Shown piece by piece: positions 25,522-33,668 of a DNA stretch of 38,436 nucleotides; positions within the stretch are counted from its first letter, which is position 1; each line of letters starts with the position of its first letter. The position numbers and the translations under genes are program-made. Location: positions 1 through 38,436 of the forward strand of contig CAYNHF010000037.1 of the NCBI GenBank assembly GCA_964397045.1, given 5' to 3'. This stretch comes from CAYNHF01 sp964397045 (GTDB taxonomy: Bacteria; Actinomycetota; Acidimicrobiia; Spongiisociales; UBA5794). The notes under the pieces are model-generated. The model made no database searches and was not told where the DNA came from. It saw only the letters and a list, made by a program, of their open reading frames with translations.

Positions 25522-26940
25522 ATGACACAGAACACCGGCGGAGTCGATCGCTATGTGGAGCGGGGCAGAGCTATGACTGAGGCGCTGCTGGATCGTCGCG
25601 CTGTGATGCGGGCCAAGAAGTTCGACACGATCGCAGTCCACGGCGTGTACGACGGAAGGGCTGCCCTCGAGAACCAGGGCTCGATCATCGAACCTGCATA
25701 CCTCAGCTCGGCACAGCACTTCGAGAACAGCGACCACATGGAAGCATCGCTGGCCTACCTCATGCCGGCCTGGGCATACACGCGCATCGCCAATCCGACT
25801 CTTCACTACTTGGAGGAGACCCTGGCTCTGCTCGAGAGCTACGGGTTCGACGACGAAGCGTCCGCAGTGGTCACGTCGTCCGGGATGGCTGCCGTGTTCA
25901 TGGCCACCAATCCGTTCCTGGCAGGGCCCGAACCGGGGATGAACATCGTGGCCAGCGCACGGTGTTACGGCGGCACGTTCATGCTGTTCTCCGAGCGATA
26001 CGGCACCGAGCGAGGCGTTGAAGTGCGCTGGGTGCGCGATGCCCTCGACCTCGAGGAGTGGGCGGCAAGGATCGATGGCAAGACGCGCTTCGTCTTTGGC
26101 GAGATGCCCTCGAATCCCACGCTGAGCCTCTTCGATATCCCCGCGGTTTCCGAACTCGCCCACCTTGCGGGGATCCCGATGATCGTCGACAGCACTGTGG
26201 CGACTCCGGCGTTGATGCGACCGTTGCTGCTCGGGGCGGATATCGTGGTTCACTCGACCACTAAGTCGATGACGAGCAGCGGAATGGCCGTCGGCGGCGC
26301 CGTCGTCGCCAGACACAACATCCCGACGAGCGTCGGTCCCGATGAGATGGCAAGCGACTTTGCCACCTACGTGAAGCTGCTCCCGTACCGGGATCACGGC
26401 CCGGCCGTGAGCCCGTTTAATGCTCTGATGACGATCAGCGACCTTCGTACGCTCCGGCACCGGATGGACACCGCGAGCACCTCGGCGATGCAGGTCGCCC
26501 AGTTCCTCGATGCGCATGATGCGGTCGACTATGTCCTCTACCCCGGGATCCCGACGAGGAGGGGCCACGAGGTCGCGGTGCGCGTCATGTGGCTGGCAGA
26601 CGGCGCAGACGACTACGGGACCGAGGTGAATCGATTCGGACACCTGCTCAGCTTCACGGTGAAGGCCGGGGCTCAGGCGGCACGGAACGTGCTCGACGGC
26701 TTCGACATGATCTGGCGTGCCACGGATCTAGGTCGGATCAAGAGCGTGGCGACGATTCCCTGTATTTCCACCCATCAGCAGCAGGGAGAGATGGGTCGTG
26801 AATTGGCCGGGTTGCCTGCCAACTTGATTCGACTCAATGTGGGTGGAGAACACCCGGCGGACATCATCGCCGACCTCGATCGAGCCCTCGGTGCCGCCAC
26901 GTTGGGTGTCCACCCGGCCGCGGTGTCGGGTCGAACCTGA
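25522..26940 (+). CDS. PLP-dependent Cys/Met-metabolism enzyme (methionine gamma-lyase-like)
   Basis: A 472-residue member of the Cys/Met metabolism PLP family. The ATG at 25522 has GGAG seven bases before. PLP would bind Lys248 in VHSTTKSM. The family segments TRIANPT, SSGMAAV, GEMPSNPTLSLFDIPAVSELAH and VDSTVATP are present. With IPCISTHQQQ where gamma-synthases have THxS, and LRxxVGxEH as LIRLNVGGEHPADI, the family fit is secure. Methionine gamma-lyase, cystathionine gamma-lyase and O-acetylhomoserine sulfhydrylase cannot be separated by eye. About 45 extra N-terminal residues and an acidic insertion near residue 355 (LADGADDYGTE) make it longer than the usual 400. The Lrp neighbour favours a catabolic lyase. 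Confidence 0.87.
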   Translation: MTQNTGGVDRYVERGRAMTEALLDRRAVMRAKKFDTIAVHGVYDGRAALENQGSIIEPAYLSSAQHFENSDHMEASLAYLMPAWAYTRIANPTLHYLEETLALLESYGFDDEASAVVTSSGMAAVFMATNPFLAGPEPGMNIVASARCYGGTFMLFSERYGTERGVEVRWVRDALDLEEWAARIDGKTRFVFGEMPSNPTLSLFDIPAVSELAHLAGIPMIVDSTVATPALMRPLLLGADIVVHSTTKSMTSSGMAVGGAVVARHNIPTSVGPDEMASDFATYVKLLPYRDHGPAVSPFNALMTISDLRTLRHRMDTASTSAMQVAQFLDAHDAVDYVLYPGIPTRRGHEVAVRVMWLADGADDYGTEVNRFGHLLSFTVKAGAQAARNVLDGFDMIWRATDLGRIKSVATIPCISTHQQQGEMGRELAGLPANLIRLNVGGEHPADIIADLDRALGAATLGVHPAAVSGRT

Positions 26941-26996
26941 CGGGCAAGTCGAGAATCCGCAACGCGCCATGGGTTTCGGCAATCTTGTGATGCGGC

Positions 26997-27096
26997 TAAC
27001 ATGCGCTGGCCGTGCCTCCACCTGGCACCGGTGTCCGCGTACGACTGCGGAGGCCGGGCGCCGACGCGGCAACCATTCCCAGAGGACGGACAGAAG
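26997..27096 (+). promoter_or_regulatory. -10 element and structured leader of rplU
   Basis: TAACAT (26997-27002) is a plausible -10, leaving a leader of nearly 90 bases before the rplU ATG. GCCTCC (27014-27019) can pair with GGAGGC (27049-27054), enclosing a smaller CACC/GGTG hairpin. Ribosomal protein leaders are often autoregulated; no known motif is recognised here. Confidence 0.4.
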
Positions 27097-27600
27097 ATGT
27101 ACGCGATCATCCGCACCGGCGGCAAGCAGGCAAAGGTCGAAGAAGGTGACGTGCTCGACATCGAGCGCATCAAAGCGTCTGACGAGGTGTCGTTCACGCC
27201 GTTGCTCGTCGTCACCGAAGACGGCACTGTGGTTTCCGACCGTAAGAAGCTGGGGGACGCCAAGGTGGTGGCGGAGGTCCTCGGCGAACGTCGCGGCGAG
27301 AAGATCGACGTCTTCAAGTACAAGAACAAGACCGGCTACCGCCGCCACCAGGGGCACCGCCAGACCTACACCACCATCCAGGTGACCAAGATCGAGGCGC
27401 CGGGCTCCAAGAAGAAGGCCGCCAAGAAGGCCGACTCCGGCAAGGGAGCGTCCAAGGCGAAAGCGTCTCAGAAGACAGAGAAGAAGCCGGCAAAGCAGGC
27501 TGACAAGCAGCGCGGCGACGAAAAAGCTGCGAAGCAGGAATCCGGCAAGAAAGAATCCGCGAAGCAGGCCAAAGCCAAGGCCGCCGACCAGGAGGCATGA
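27097..27600 (+). CDS. rplU: 50S ribosomal protein L21 with a long basic C-terminal tail
   Basis: Residues 1 to about 103 are standard L21 (MYAIIRTGGKQAKVEEGDVLDIE...YKNKTGYRRHQGHRQTYTTIQVTKI). The start is ATG 27097, with GAGGA upstream; the frame is open before it but not conserved. The last 64 residues are an Ala/Lys-rich disordered tail (KKAAKKADSGKGASKAKAS...), making the protein 167 residues rather than about 103. Such tails occur in some actinobacterial L21 and probably touch rRNA. First gene of rplU-rpmA-obgE-proB. Confidence 0.97.
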   Translation: MYAIIRTGGKQAKVEEGDVLDIERIKASDEVSFTPLLVVTEDGTVVSDRKKLGDAKVVAEVLGERRGEKIDVFKYKNKTGYRRHQGHRQTYTTIQVTKIEAPGSKKKAAKKADSGKGASKAKASQKTEKKPAKQADKQRGDEKAAKQESGKKESAKQAKAKAADQEA

Positions 27601-27604
27601 GCCC

Positions 27605-27859
27605 ATGTCCAAAACCAAAGCCAGCGGTTCCAGCAAGAATGGTCGCGATTCTGCTGCACAGCGCCTCGGACCCAAGGTCTTCGACGGTCAGGTAGTGACG
27701 GCAGGCTCGATCATCGTGCGACAGCGCGGCACCCGCATCCACCCGGGCGAAAACGTCGGTCGCGGGGGCGACGACACGCTCTTCGCCAAGGTCGACGGAG
27801 TCGTTCAGTACGGCAGCCGCCGCGGTCGCAGGCACGTGAGCGTGTTTCTCGCGGACTGA
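27605..27859 (+). CDS. rpmA: 50S ribosomal protein L27
   Basis: 84 residues. The flexible N-terminal arm near the peptidyl-transfer centre (SGSSKNGRDSAAQRLG) and the core (GSIIVRQRGTRIHPGENVGRGGDDTLFAKVDGVV) are typical. The arm starts directly with MSKTKASGS; there is no Firmicutes-type cleaved leader. The gene begins four bases after rplU. Confidence 0.97.
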   Translation: MSKTKASGSSKNGRDSAAQRLGPKVFDGQVVTAGSIIVRQRGTRIHPGENVGRGGDDTLFAKVDGVVQYGSRRGRRHVSVFLAD

Positions 27860-27940
27860 TTCCGTCCTGGTCGACCGATCTCGCTTTTGTCTTCCGGCTA
27901 CCAGGCCGGCATTGGACCGACACCTGGTGAGCGGTGGACG

Positions 27941-29266
27941 ATGAATTTCGTCGACCGGGCCCGCATCCAGGTGAGAGGTGGCAACGGTGGCGCCGGGGTC
28001 GCTTCATTCCTACGACGCAAGGGCCAGCCGCGCGGCAAACCGACCGGCGGCTCCGGCGGTTCGGGGGGAGCGGTGGTGATCGAAGCCGATGCCTCGGTGA
28101 GCTCTCTGCTGTCCTACGGACGGCAGAGCCGATGGGTTGGCGGGGACGGGACCCACGCCGAAGGTGACCTGCGGCATGGGGCGCACGGGGAAGACGCCGT
28201 CCTGCCGGTACCGCTGGGAACCATCGTTCGCGACGAAGACGGCACCATGCTGGCGGATCTCACGCTCCCTGGACAGCGAGTCACCGTGGTTGAGGGCGGC
28301 AGAGGCGGCAAGGGCAACGCCGCGTTTGTTGCCCCGAAACGAAGGGCTCCTTCATTCGCGGAGCAGGGCGAGTACGGGGAAGAGCGGTCGATCGTCCTCG
28401 AGTTCAAGATCATCGCGGACGCCGCATTGGTTGGATTCCCCAACGCCGGCAAGAGCACACTCATCGCCAGAGTCTCCGCGGCCCGGCCGAAGATTGCGGA
28501 CTACCCCTTCACGACGTTGACGCCGAACCTGGGAGTGGTGTCGATTGCCGAACGTGAATTCGTGCTGGCAGACATCCCCGGCTTGATCGAAGGAGCCGCC
28601 GAAGGAAAGGGCCTCGGGCACGAATTTCTTCGACACGTCGAGCGGGCCAGGGTGCTCGTCATCCTGCTCGACCCCACCGACATGCAGGACACGCCCTACC
28701 CCCAGCAGTATCGGGTGCTGGTGCAGGAGTTGGAGCACCACTCCGCGGAGCTGGCAGCTCGTCCCCGGTTGGTTGCGGTGAACAAGCGCGACGTGCTCGA
28801 CGATCTCGCCGAGGTCGTTGCGTGGGCAGATGCTTCAGGTCTGGCGGTGCACCCGATCTCTGCGGTCACCGGAGACGGCACGGAAGCGCTGATGCATGCG
28901 GTGGCCGACGAGGTGGAGCAGCACTTGCGCGATACGCCGGAGCGTGAGGGATTTGTCCTGCACCGGCCTCTTCCGCCGAGTTTCTCGGTGCAGCGCGACC
29001 AGCGCGGGGAAGGCTGGGTGGTGGAAGGAAGGGCCGCGGAGCGTGCCGTGAACCTCGATGACCTCACCTCGCCGCAAGCCGCAGACTTCGCGGCGCAGCG
29101 CCTGGCCCGGATCGGCGTAGACGAAGCATTGACGGCAGCCGGTGCCGTCGCCGGAGACGACGTTCGTATCGCAGACCTCGTATTCACCTTCGACCCGGAT
29201 CTCCTCGACTCCGACACGGCAGATTCGGGCAGCGAAGACGACGGCTCCGAGGCGGGATCCACGTGA
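27941..29266 (+). CDS. obgE: GTPase ObgE/CgtA
   Basis: A 441-residue ribosome-assembly GTPase. ATG 27941 gives the standard N-terminus MNFVDRARIQVRGGNGGAG; an upstream open part is ignored. The Gly-rich Obg fold is at 1-160, the G domain has P-loop GFPNAGKS at 165-172, switch/DIPGLIEGA, and NKRD. A C-terminal OCT domain (residues about 340-420) and an acidic tail (DSDTADSGSEDDGSE) follow. The stop overlaps the proB start (GTGA). Confidence 0.97.
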   Translation: MNFVDRARIQVRGGNGGAGVASFLRRKGQPRGKPTGGSGGSGGAVVIEADASVSSLLSYGRQSRWVGGDGTHAEGDLRHGAHGEDAVLPVPLGTIVRDEDGTMLADLTLPGQRVTVVEGGRGGKGNAAFVAPKRRAPSFAEQGEYGEERSIVLEFKIIADAALVGFPNAGKSTLIARVSAARPKIADYPFTTLTPNLGVVSIAEREFVLADIPGLIEGAAEGKGLGHEFLRHVERARVLVILLDPTDMQDTPYPQQYRVLVQELEHHSAELAARPRLVAVNKRDVLDDLAEVVAWADASGLAVHPISAVTGDGTEALMHAVADEVEQHLRDTPEREGFVLHRPLPPSFSVQRDQRGEGWVVEGRAAERAVNLDDLTSPQAADFAAQRLARIGVDEALTAAGAVAGDDVRIADLVFTFDPDLLDSDTADSGSEDDGSEAGST

Positions 29267-30363
29267 GACGAGAAGCACTTCCCGGCGCACCGGTGGTCGT
29301 CAAGGTCGGCTCCTCGAGTCTCGCACCGGGTGGCGAGGGTCTAGACGACGATGCGATCCGCCGGGTCTCGGACCAGGTGGAAGCGCTGTGGAAGACGGGG
29401 CGTCCCACGATCTTGGTGACATCTGGTGCAGTGGCGGCGGGAGTCGCCACCATGGATTTGGCCTCGCGTCCCACGGATCTCCCCGGCCTTCAGGCGGTGG
29501 CGGCCGTCGGGCAGGGGTTACTGATGGAGAAGTATGCAGCCGAGTTCGGGCGCAGGGGGAGGAAGGTCGGCCAGGTCCTGCTTACACGCGACGTGCTGGC
29601 CAACCGATCCCAGTACCTCAACGCAAGTGAAACCCTGATGCGGCTTATCCGGCTCCAGGCTGTGCCGATCGTCAACGAGAACGACACGGTGGTGGTGGAC
29701 GAGCTGAAGCTGGGTGACAACGATCGGCTCGCGGCGGTGGTTGCTCACCTCTGCGATGCGGGCATGCTCATCATTCTCAGTGATATCGAAGGGCTGTACG
29801 CCGAGGACCCTCGTTTTGCGGATGACCCTGAATTGCTCTCTGCGATCGAGCACACAGATGCGGTGCTCGACGACCTGCGGCTTCGTTCGGCGGCAGGCAC
29901 CCTCGGATCCGGCGGCGTGGCCACCAAGGTTGCTGCGGCGCGCATGGCGGCGTGGTCGGGGATCCCGACGGTGGTGGCGAGCGCGACTGCAGCGGGTGCT
30001 GCCGTGCGCGCCGCGTCTGGGGAGGCGGTCGGAACCTGGGTAGAACCGCATGCATCGGGTCTGTCGGCCCGCAAGCTGTGGGTGGCATTCGGCTTGCCGT
30101 CTTTGGGACGGATCACCATCGATGCCGGTGCCGTAGAGGCGCTGACGATCCGAGGTGGCTCACTCCTGTCTGCAGGGATCGCTTGGGTCGAAGGTGAGTT
30201 CCCCGCAGGTGCTGCCGTTGAAGTGGTCGATGCCGCGGGCACCCTGGTCGGCAAGGGCGTCGTCCGCCTCGCTGCTGCCGACCTCGAGCAGGCGCGGGGC
30301 CAGCACAGTTCGATAGCAGGCGGCGAGGCAATACACCGCGACGACCTCGTCGTGCTTCGCTGA
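29263..30363 (+). CDS. proB: Glutamate 5-kinase
   Basis: A 366-residue enzyme for the first step of proline synthesis. The GTG start overlaps the obgE stop by four bases. The amino-acid-kinase domain shows VKVGSSSLAPGG, VTSGAVAAG, NENDTVVVDELKLGDNDRLAA (substrate loop) and LGSGGVATKVAAARMA. The C-terminal PUA domain is present (RITIDAGAVEALTIRGGSLLSAGIAWVEGEF). The proA-like gene lies 900 bases on, separated by a methyltransferase on the opposite strand. Confidence 0.97.
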   Translation: MRREALPGAPVVVKVGSSSLAPGGEGLDDDAIRRVSDQVEALWKTGRPTILVTSGAVAAGVATMDLASRPTDLPGLQAVAAVGQGLLMEKYAAEFGRRGRKVGQVLLTRDVLANRSQYLNASETLMRLIRLQAVPIVNENDTVVVDELKLGDNDRLAAVVAHLCDAGMLIILSDIEGLYAEDPRFADDPELLSAIEHTDAVLDDLRLRSAAGTLGSGGVATKVAAARMAAWSGIPTVVASATAAGAAVRAASGEAVGTWVEPHASGLSARKLWVAFGLPSLGRITIDAGAVEALTIRGGSLLSAGIAWVEGEFPAGAAVEVVDAAGTLVGKGVVRLAAADLEQARGQHSSIAGGEAIHRDDLVVLR

Positions 30364-30383
30364 ACCGGTATCTGGCTCGACGG

Positions 30384-31205
30384 TCAGGGAGCCATCCCTA
30401 CGGCTTCGCCGTGGATGAATGCGAACCAGCCGTTTTCGTCACGAGCCCAGGCGCGGAATGCGTTTCCGATGTCAAGCAACTCATCGAGGTTGGTGATGCC
30501 CTCCCGGAATGCCGTCTGGGTGAATGGCCCTTCGACCGTGCTGCGTCTCGCCCACAGCTCCGCCCAGTGCGCCCGGCTCTCTGGGTCGGCGTACGTCCAT
30601 GTGGAGGTGGTGGCAACGATGTCGGTGAAGCCGGCAGAGCGAAGCCAGGCGGGTAGCCGGCGGCCGGCGTTGGGTTCCCCACCATGGCGGTGCGCTACTT
30701 CGTGGTAGATCTCGAGCCAGCGGTCGAGCCGCGGATCATGCGGGTGGTGGGTCATCGTGGCGTAATCGGCATCGCGCACTCCGATGAGACCGCCGGGACG
30801 CAGCACCCGCTTCGCCTCGACGAGCGCCGCGACCGGCTCGGCCAGATGCTGGAGAAGCTGGTGGGCGAATGCGGCATCGAATGACCCATCGGGGAATGGC
30901 AGTTCGTAGACCGACGCGGTTGCGAACGTTGCGTTTCGGGCATCTTCTCCGGCGGCACGGACTGTGGCTTCCTCAACGATTGCGTCCGACGCGTCGACTC
31001 CCACGACCCGTCCTCGCGGAACCGCATGACCGAGACCGACGGTGATGCTGCCGGGGCCGCAGCCGAGATCGATGATCGCCATGTCAGCTTCGAGCCGCGG
31101 CAGCAAGAAGGCGGCGGCTTCTGCTGCGGTCCGAGAAGCGTGGGCTGCGACCACGACAGGGTGGTGGCTGTGGGTGTAGATCTCGTGACGGGGAGGGTTG
31201 CTCAC
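30384..31205 (-). CDS. SAM-dependent class I methyltransferase
   Basis: A 273-residue methyltransferase, substrate unknown. GTG 31205 (VSNPPRHEIYTHSHHPVVVAAHASRTA) is chosen over longer upstream starts that would overlap the divergent proA-like gene. A -10-like TACACT lies six bases upstream, so the message is probably leaderless. Motif I is IIDLGCGPGSITVGL, followed by VVGVDASDAIVEEA, PFPDGSFDAAFAHQLLQHLAEPVAAL and RVLRPGGLIGVRDADY. This is the UbiE/Methyltransf_11 pattern. It interrupts the usual proB-proA neighbourhood on the other strand. Confidence 0.88.
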   Translation of the reverse strand: MSNPPRHEIYTHSHHPVVVAAHASRTAAEAAAFLLPRLEADMAIIDLGCGPGSITVGLGHAVPRGRVVGVDASDAIVEEATVRAAGEDARNATFATASVYELPFPDGSFDAAFAHQLLQHLAEPVAALVEAKRVLRPGGLIGVRDADYATMTHHPHDPRLDRWLEIYHEVAHRHGGEPNAGRRLPAWLRSAGFTDIVATTSTWTYADPESRAHWAELWARRSTVEGPFTQTAFREGITNLDELLDIGNAFRAWARDENGWFAFIHGEAVGMAP

Positions 31206-31262
31206 GGGGCGAGTGTAGGAAACGAGTTGGCGCCCCCGTGCCGGCCGGATACGGTCTATGCG
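31206..31262. promoter_or_regulatory. Compact divergent promoter region with apparently leaderless starts both ways
   Basis: Plus strand: TTGGCG (31227-31232), 17 bp, TACGGT (31250-31255), then seven bases to the ATG at 31263. Minus strand: TACACT (31217-31212), then six bases to the GTG at 31205. In both directions the expected transcription start falls on the start codon, and neither gene has a Shine-Dalgarno. Leaderless mRNAs are common in actinobacteria. Confidence 0.55.
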
Positions 31263-32768
31263 ATGACCAACGATTCGCGCCTCACCGCGCTCGAACCCGG
31301 CATGCCTATCGTCTACGGCGGCGACAGGGTGACCCATGTATCGGAGGAACTGGCCGCGACGTTCGTTCCGGGGGATCGACTCATCGTGGTTCAGTCGACC
31401 GGCGAGCTTCTCCACGTCCCCGCGGCGGAGCATGACACTGCTGTTGAAGCGGTGGCCGGGGCCCGGCGGGCCTTCGCGGCGATGGGGACGGTCGATGACG
31501 AACAGGTCTCCGAATTCTACGAGCACTTCGCTCGGCACCTGGAGCATGAGGACAGCTTCGCTCCGATCGCGACCGCGAATGCCGCGGATGTCGAGCGGAG
31601 CCGCGCCGCCGGATGGACTACGACTCGGCTCGAGCTGTCAAACAAGATGCGATCCGACATGGTGGCCGGGCTGCGCATCTGGCGCGACGGGGCGGTTGCA
31701 TCATCCGACGTCATCGAGACCATCTCGCATCGCGGCTGGCGAGTGGAACTGGTTAGATCTGGTCTGGGAGTGGTCGGTTTCGTTTTCGAGGGGCGCCCGA
31801 ACGTGTTCGCGGATGCAGCCGGCCTGCTGCGGAGCAGGAACAGCGTGGTGTTCCGTATCGGCTCGGCCGCGCTCACGACGGCTCGAGCGATCGTCGAACA
31901 CGCGCTCGATCCGGCGCTGACGGCCGCAGGGCTTCCAAAGGGTGCCGTGACGCTGCTGGATTCGCGGTCGCGTGCTGCGGGTTGGGCAATGTTTGCGGAC
32001 GACCGCCTGGCGTTGGCGGTTGCGAGGGGGTCGGGAGCTGCGGTCTCCCAGCTCGGTGCAGTGGCTCGTCAGGTGGGGACTCCCGTGAGTCTTCACGGTA
32101 CCGGGGGAGCCTGGATCGTGGCTGCCGAGTCGGCGGCCAAGGAAGACTTCGCAGCTGCGGTCTATCACTCGCTGGATCGGAAGGTATGCAACACGCTGAA
32201 CACTTGCTGCATCACCCGGACTCGGGCTGCCGATCTGGTGCCGGTGTTGCTCGCCTCGATGGACCGTGCCGCGGCGAGGCGAGGCGTCAACGCCAAGCTC
32301 CATGTGGCGGAGTCGGATATGGCCTTGATCCCCGAATCGTGGCGGAGGGTCGTGCCGATCACTCGGACGACGGGTCGGGTTGATGAACCGAAGGCCGAAC
32401 CCATCGATTCCGCAGACCTCGGGGTGGAGTGGGAGTGGGAGGAGAGCCCGGAGGCGACCTTGAAGATCGTCGACGATGTCGATGAGGCCGTCGCGCTCTT
32501 CAACACACTGAGTCCGCGCTTCGCGGCCTCGTTGATCTCAGCGTTGCCAGGAGAGCACGATCACTTCTGGCGGATCATCGATGCCCCCTTCGTGGGCAAT
32601 GGCTTCACCAGGTGGGTTGATGGTCAGTACGCACTGGGCCGCCCCGAACTCGGGCTCTCCAACTGGCAGTTCGGCCGCCTGTTCGGCCGGGGGGGTGTGC
32701 TGTCTGGCGATTCGGTGTACACAGTGCGCACCAGGGCGGTGCAAGACGATTTGGATATCGGTCGATGA
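31263..32768 (+). CDS. proA: Glutamate-5-semialdehyde dehydrogenase-like protein with N-terminal extension
   Basis: A 501-residue aldehyde-dehydrogenase-fold protein of the ProA type. The ProA core shows RSGLGVVGFVFEGRPNVFADAAGLLRSRNSVVFRIGSAA, the catalytic Cys309 in DRKVCNTLN, and VGNGFTRWVDGQ near the C-terminus. The family is usually about 420 residues; here the first 80 or so (PIVYGGDRVTHVSEELAATFVPGDRLIVVQ...) are extra and not recognised. Around the Cys it reads HSLDRKVCNTLNTCC rather than the usual RPSVCNALETLL, so it is a diverged ProA. The position near proB supports a proline role, but its coupling to a MoxR ATPase (ATGA overlap) is unusual and another substrate is possible. Confidence 0.8.
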   Translation: MTNDSRLTALEPGMPIVYGGDRVTHVSEELAATFVPGDRLIVVQSTGELLHVPAAEHDTAVEAVAGARRAFAAMGTVDDEQVSEFYEHFARHLEHEDSFAPIATANAADVERSRAAGWTTTRLELSNKMRSDMVAGLRIWRDGAVASSDVIETISHRGWRVELVRSGLGVVGFVFEGRPNVFADAAGLLRSRNSVVFRIGSAALTTARAIVEHALDPALTAAGLPKGAVTLLDSRSRAAGWAMFADDRLALAVARGSGAAVSQLGAVARQVGTPVSLHGTGGAWIVAAESAAKEDFAAAVYHSLDRKVCNTLNTCCITRTRAADLVPVLLASMDRAAARRGVNAKLHVAESDMALIPESWRRVVPITRTTGRVDEPKAEPIDSADLGVEWEWEESPEATLKIVDDVDEAVALFNTLSPRFAASLISALPGEHDHFWRIIDAPFVGNGFTRWVDGQYALGRPELGLSNWQFGRLFGRGGVLSGDSVYTVRTRAVQDDLDIGR

Positions 32769-33667
32769 CTGCTTGGACGGGGGTCGAAGAGGTCACCGGC
32801 CACCTGGCAGCCACGGGGTATCTGGCGGATTCGCGAACCAGTCACGTGGTGTTCCTGGCCGATCGGTTGGAGAAGCCGATCCTGGCAGAAGGCCCCGCAG
32901 GTGTCGGTAAGACGTCGCTGGCGCTGGCGATCGCCGAGGCCACCGGGCGGCGACTCGTGCGGCTGCAGTGCTACGAGGGCCTCGACGAGGCGCGAGCGCT
33001 CTACGAGTGGAACTACCACAAGCAGCTGCTGCGGATCCAGACAGACGAGGCGAAGCAGTGGGATGAACTCGAGGGGGACATCTTCAGCAAGGACTTCCTG
33101 CTGGCGCGGCCTCTGCTGGATGCCATCACCTCCGAGGAGCCGGTTGTGCTGCTCATCGACGAAGTCGATCGGGTCGAGGTCGAGACCGAGGCACTTCTGC
33201 TCGAGGTGCTCGATTCGTTTCAAATCACGATTCCGGAGTTGGGAACCGTCGAAGCCCTCAGTCGCCCGCTCGTGGTGCTCACCTCCAACAACACCCGGGA
33301 GTTGTCAGAGGCGCTGAAGCGCCGCTGCCTGTTTCTGCACCTCGATTACCCGAGCGTCGATCGGGAGCGCGAGATTCTGCGGTCTCGGGTTCCGGGTCTT
33401 GCGGACGATCTCGCATTGCGGATCGCTCATGTAGTGAAGTCAATTCGGGATCTGTCGCTGCGCAAGCCGCCGTCCGTCAGCGAAACCATCGATTGGGCGC
33501 GCACATTGCTGGTGCTGGGGATTCAGGATGTTGACGGCGGTGTCACCGCGGACACGCTGAACGTGCTGCTGAAGTATCAGAGTGACATCGACAGGACGGT
33601 GCGAGAACTCGATCTGGCCGCGGGGCCGTCGGACGTCGCTTCGCACCCACCACAGGCTCCAGCGTGA
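32765..33667 (+). CDS. MoxR-family AAA+ ATPase (CoxD-like)
   Basis: A 300-residue AAA+ chaperone of the MoxR/CoxD group, which helps a partner VWA protein mature or activate target enzymes. Walker A GPAGVGKT is at 43-50, Walker B VVLLIDEVDR, sensor VVLTSNNTRELSEALKRRC, and a helical lid follows (LRIAHVVKSIRDLSLRKPPSVSETIDWA). It overlaps the ProA-like gene by four bases and is followed after one base by the VWA gene, so the three are translationally coupled. No molybdenum hydroxylase genes, the usual client of CoxD/CoxE, are seen in the window. Confidence 0.9.
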   Translation: MTAWTGVEEVTGHLAATGYLADSRTSHVVFLADRLEKPILAEGPAGVGKTSLALAIAEATGRRLVRLQCYEGLDEARALYEWNYHKQLLRIQTDEAKQWDELEGDIFSKDFLLARPLLDAITSEEPVVLLIDEVDRVEVETEALLLEVLDSFQITIPELGTVEALSRPLVVLTSNNTRELSEALKRRCLFLHLDYPSVDREREILRSRVPGLADDLALRIAHVVKSIRDLSLRKPPSVSETIDWARTLLVLGIQDVDGGVTADTLNVLLKYQSDIDRTVRELDLAAGPSDVASHPPQAPA

Positions 33668-33668
33668 C

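Noticed and set aside
31206..31547. N-terminal extension of the methyltransferase to 31547
   Set aside because: The extra 114 codons are antisense to the ProA-like gene and carry no methyltransferase features; GTG 31205 gives the normal N-terminus.
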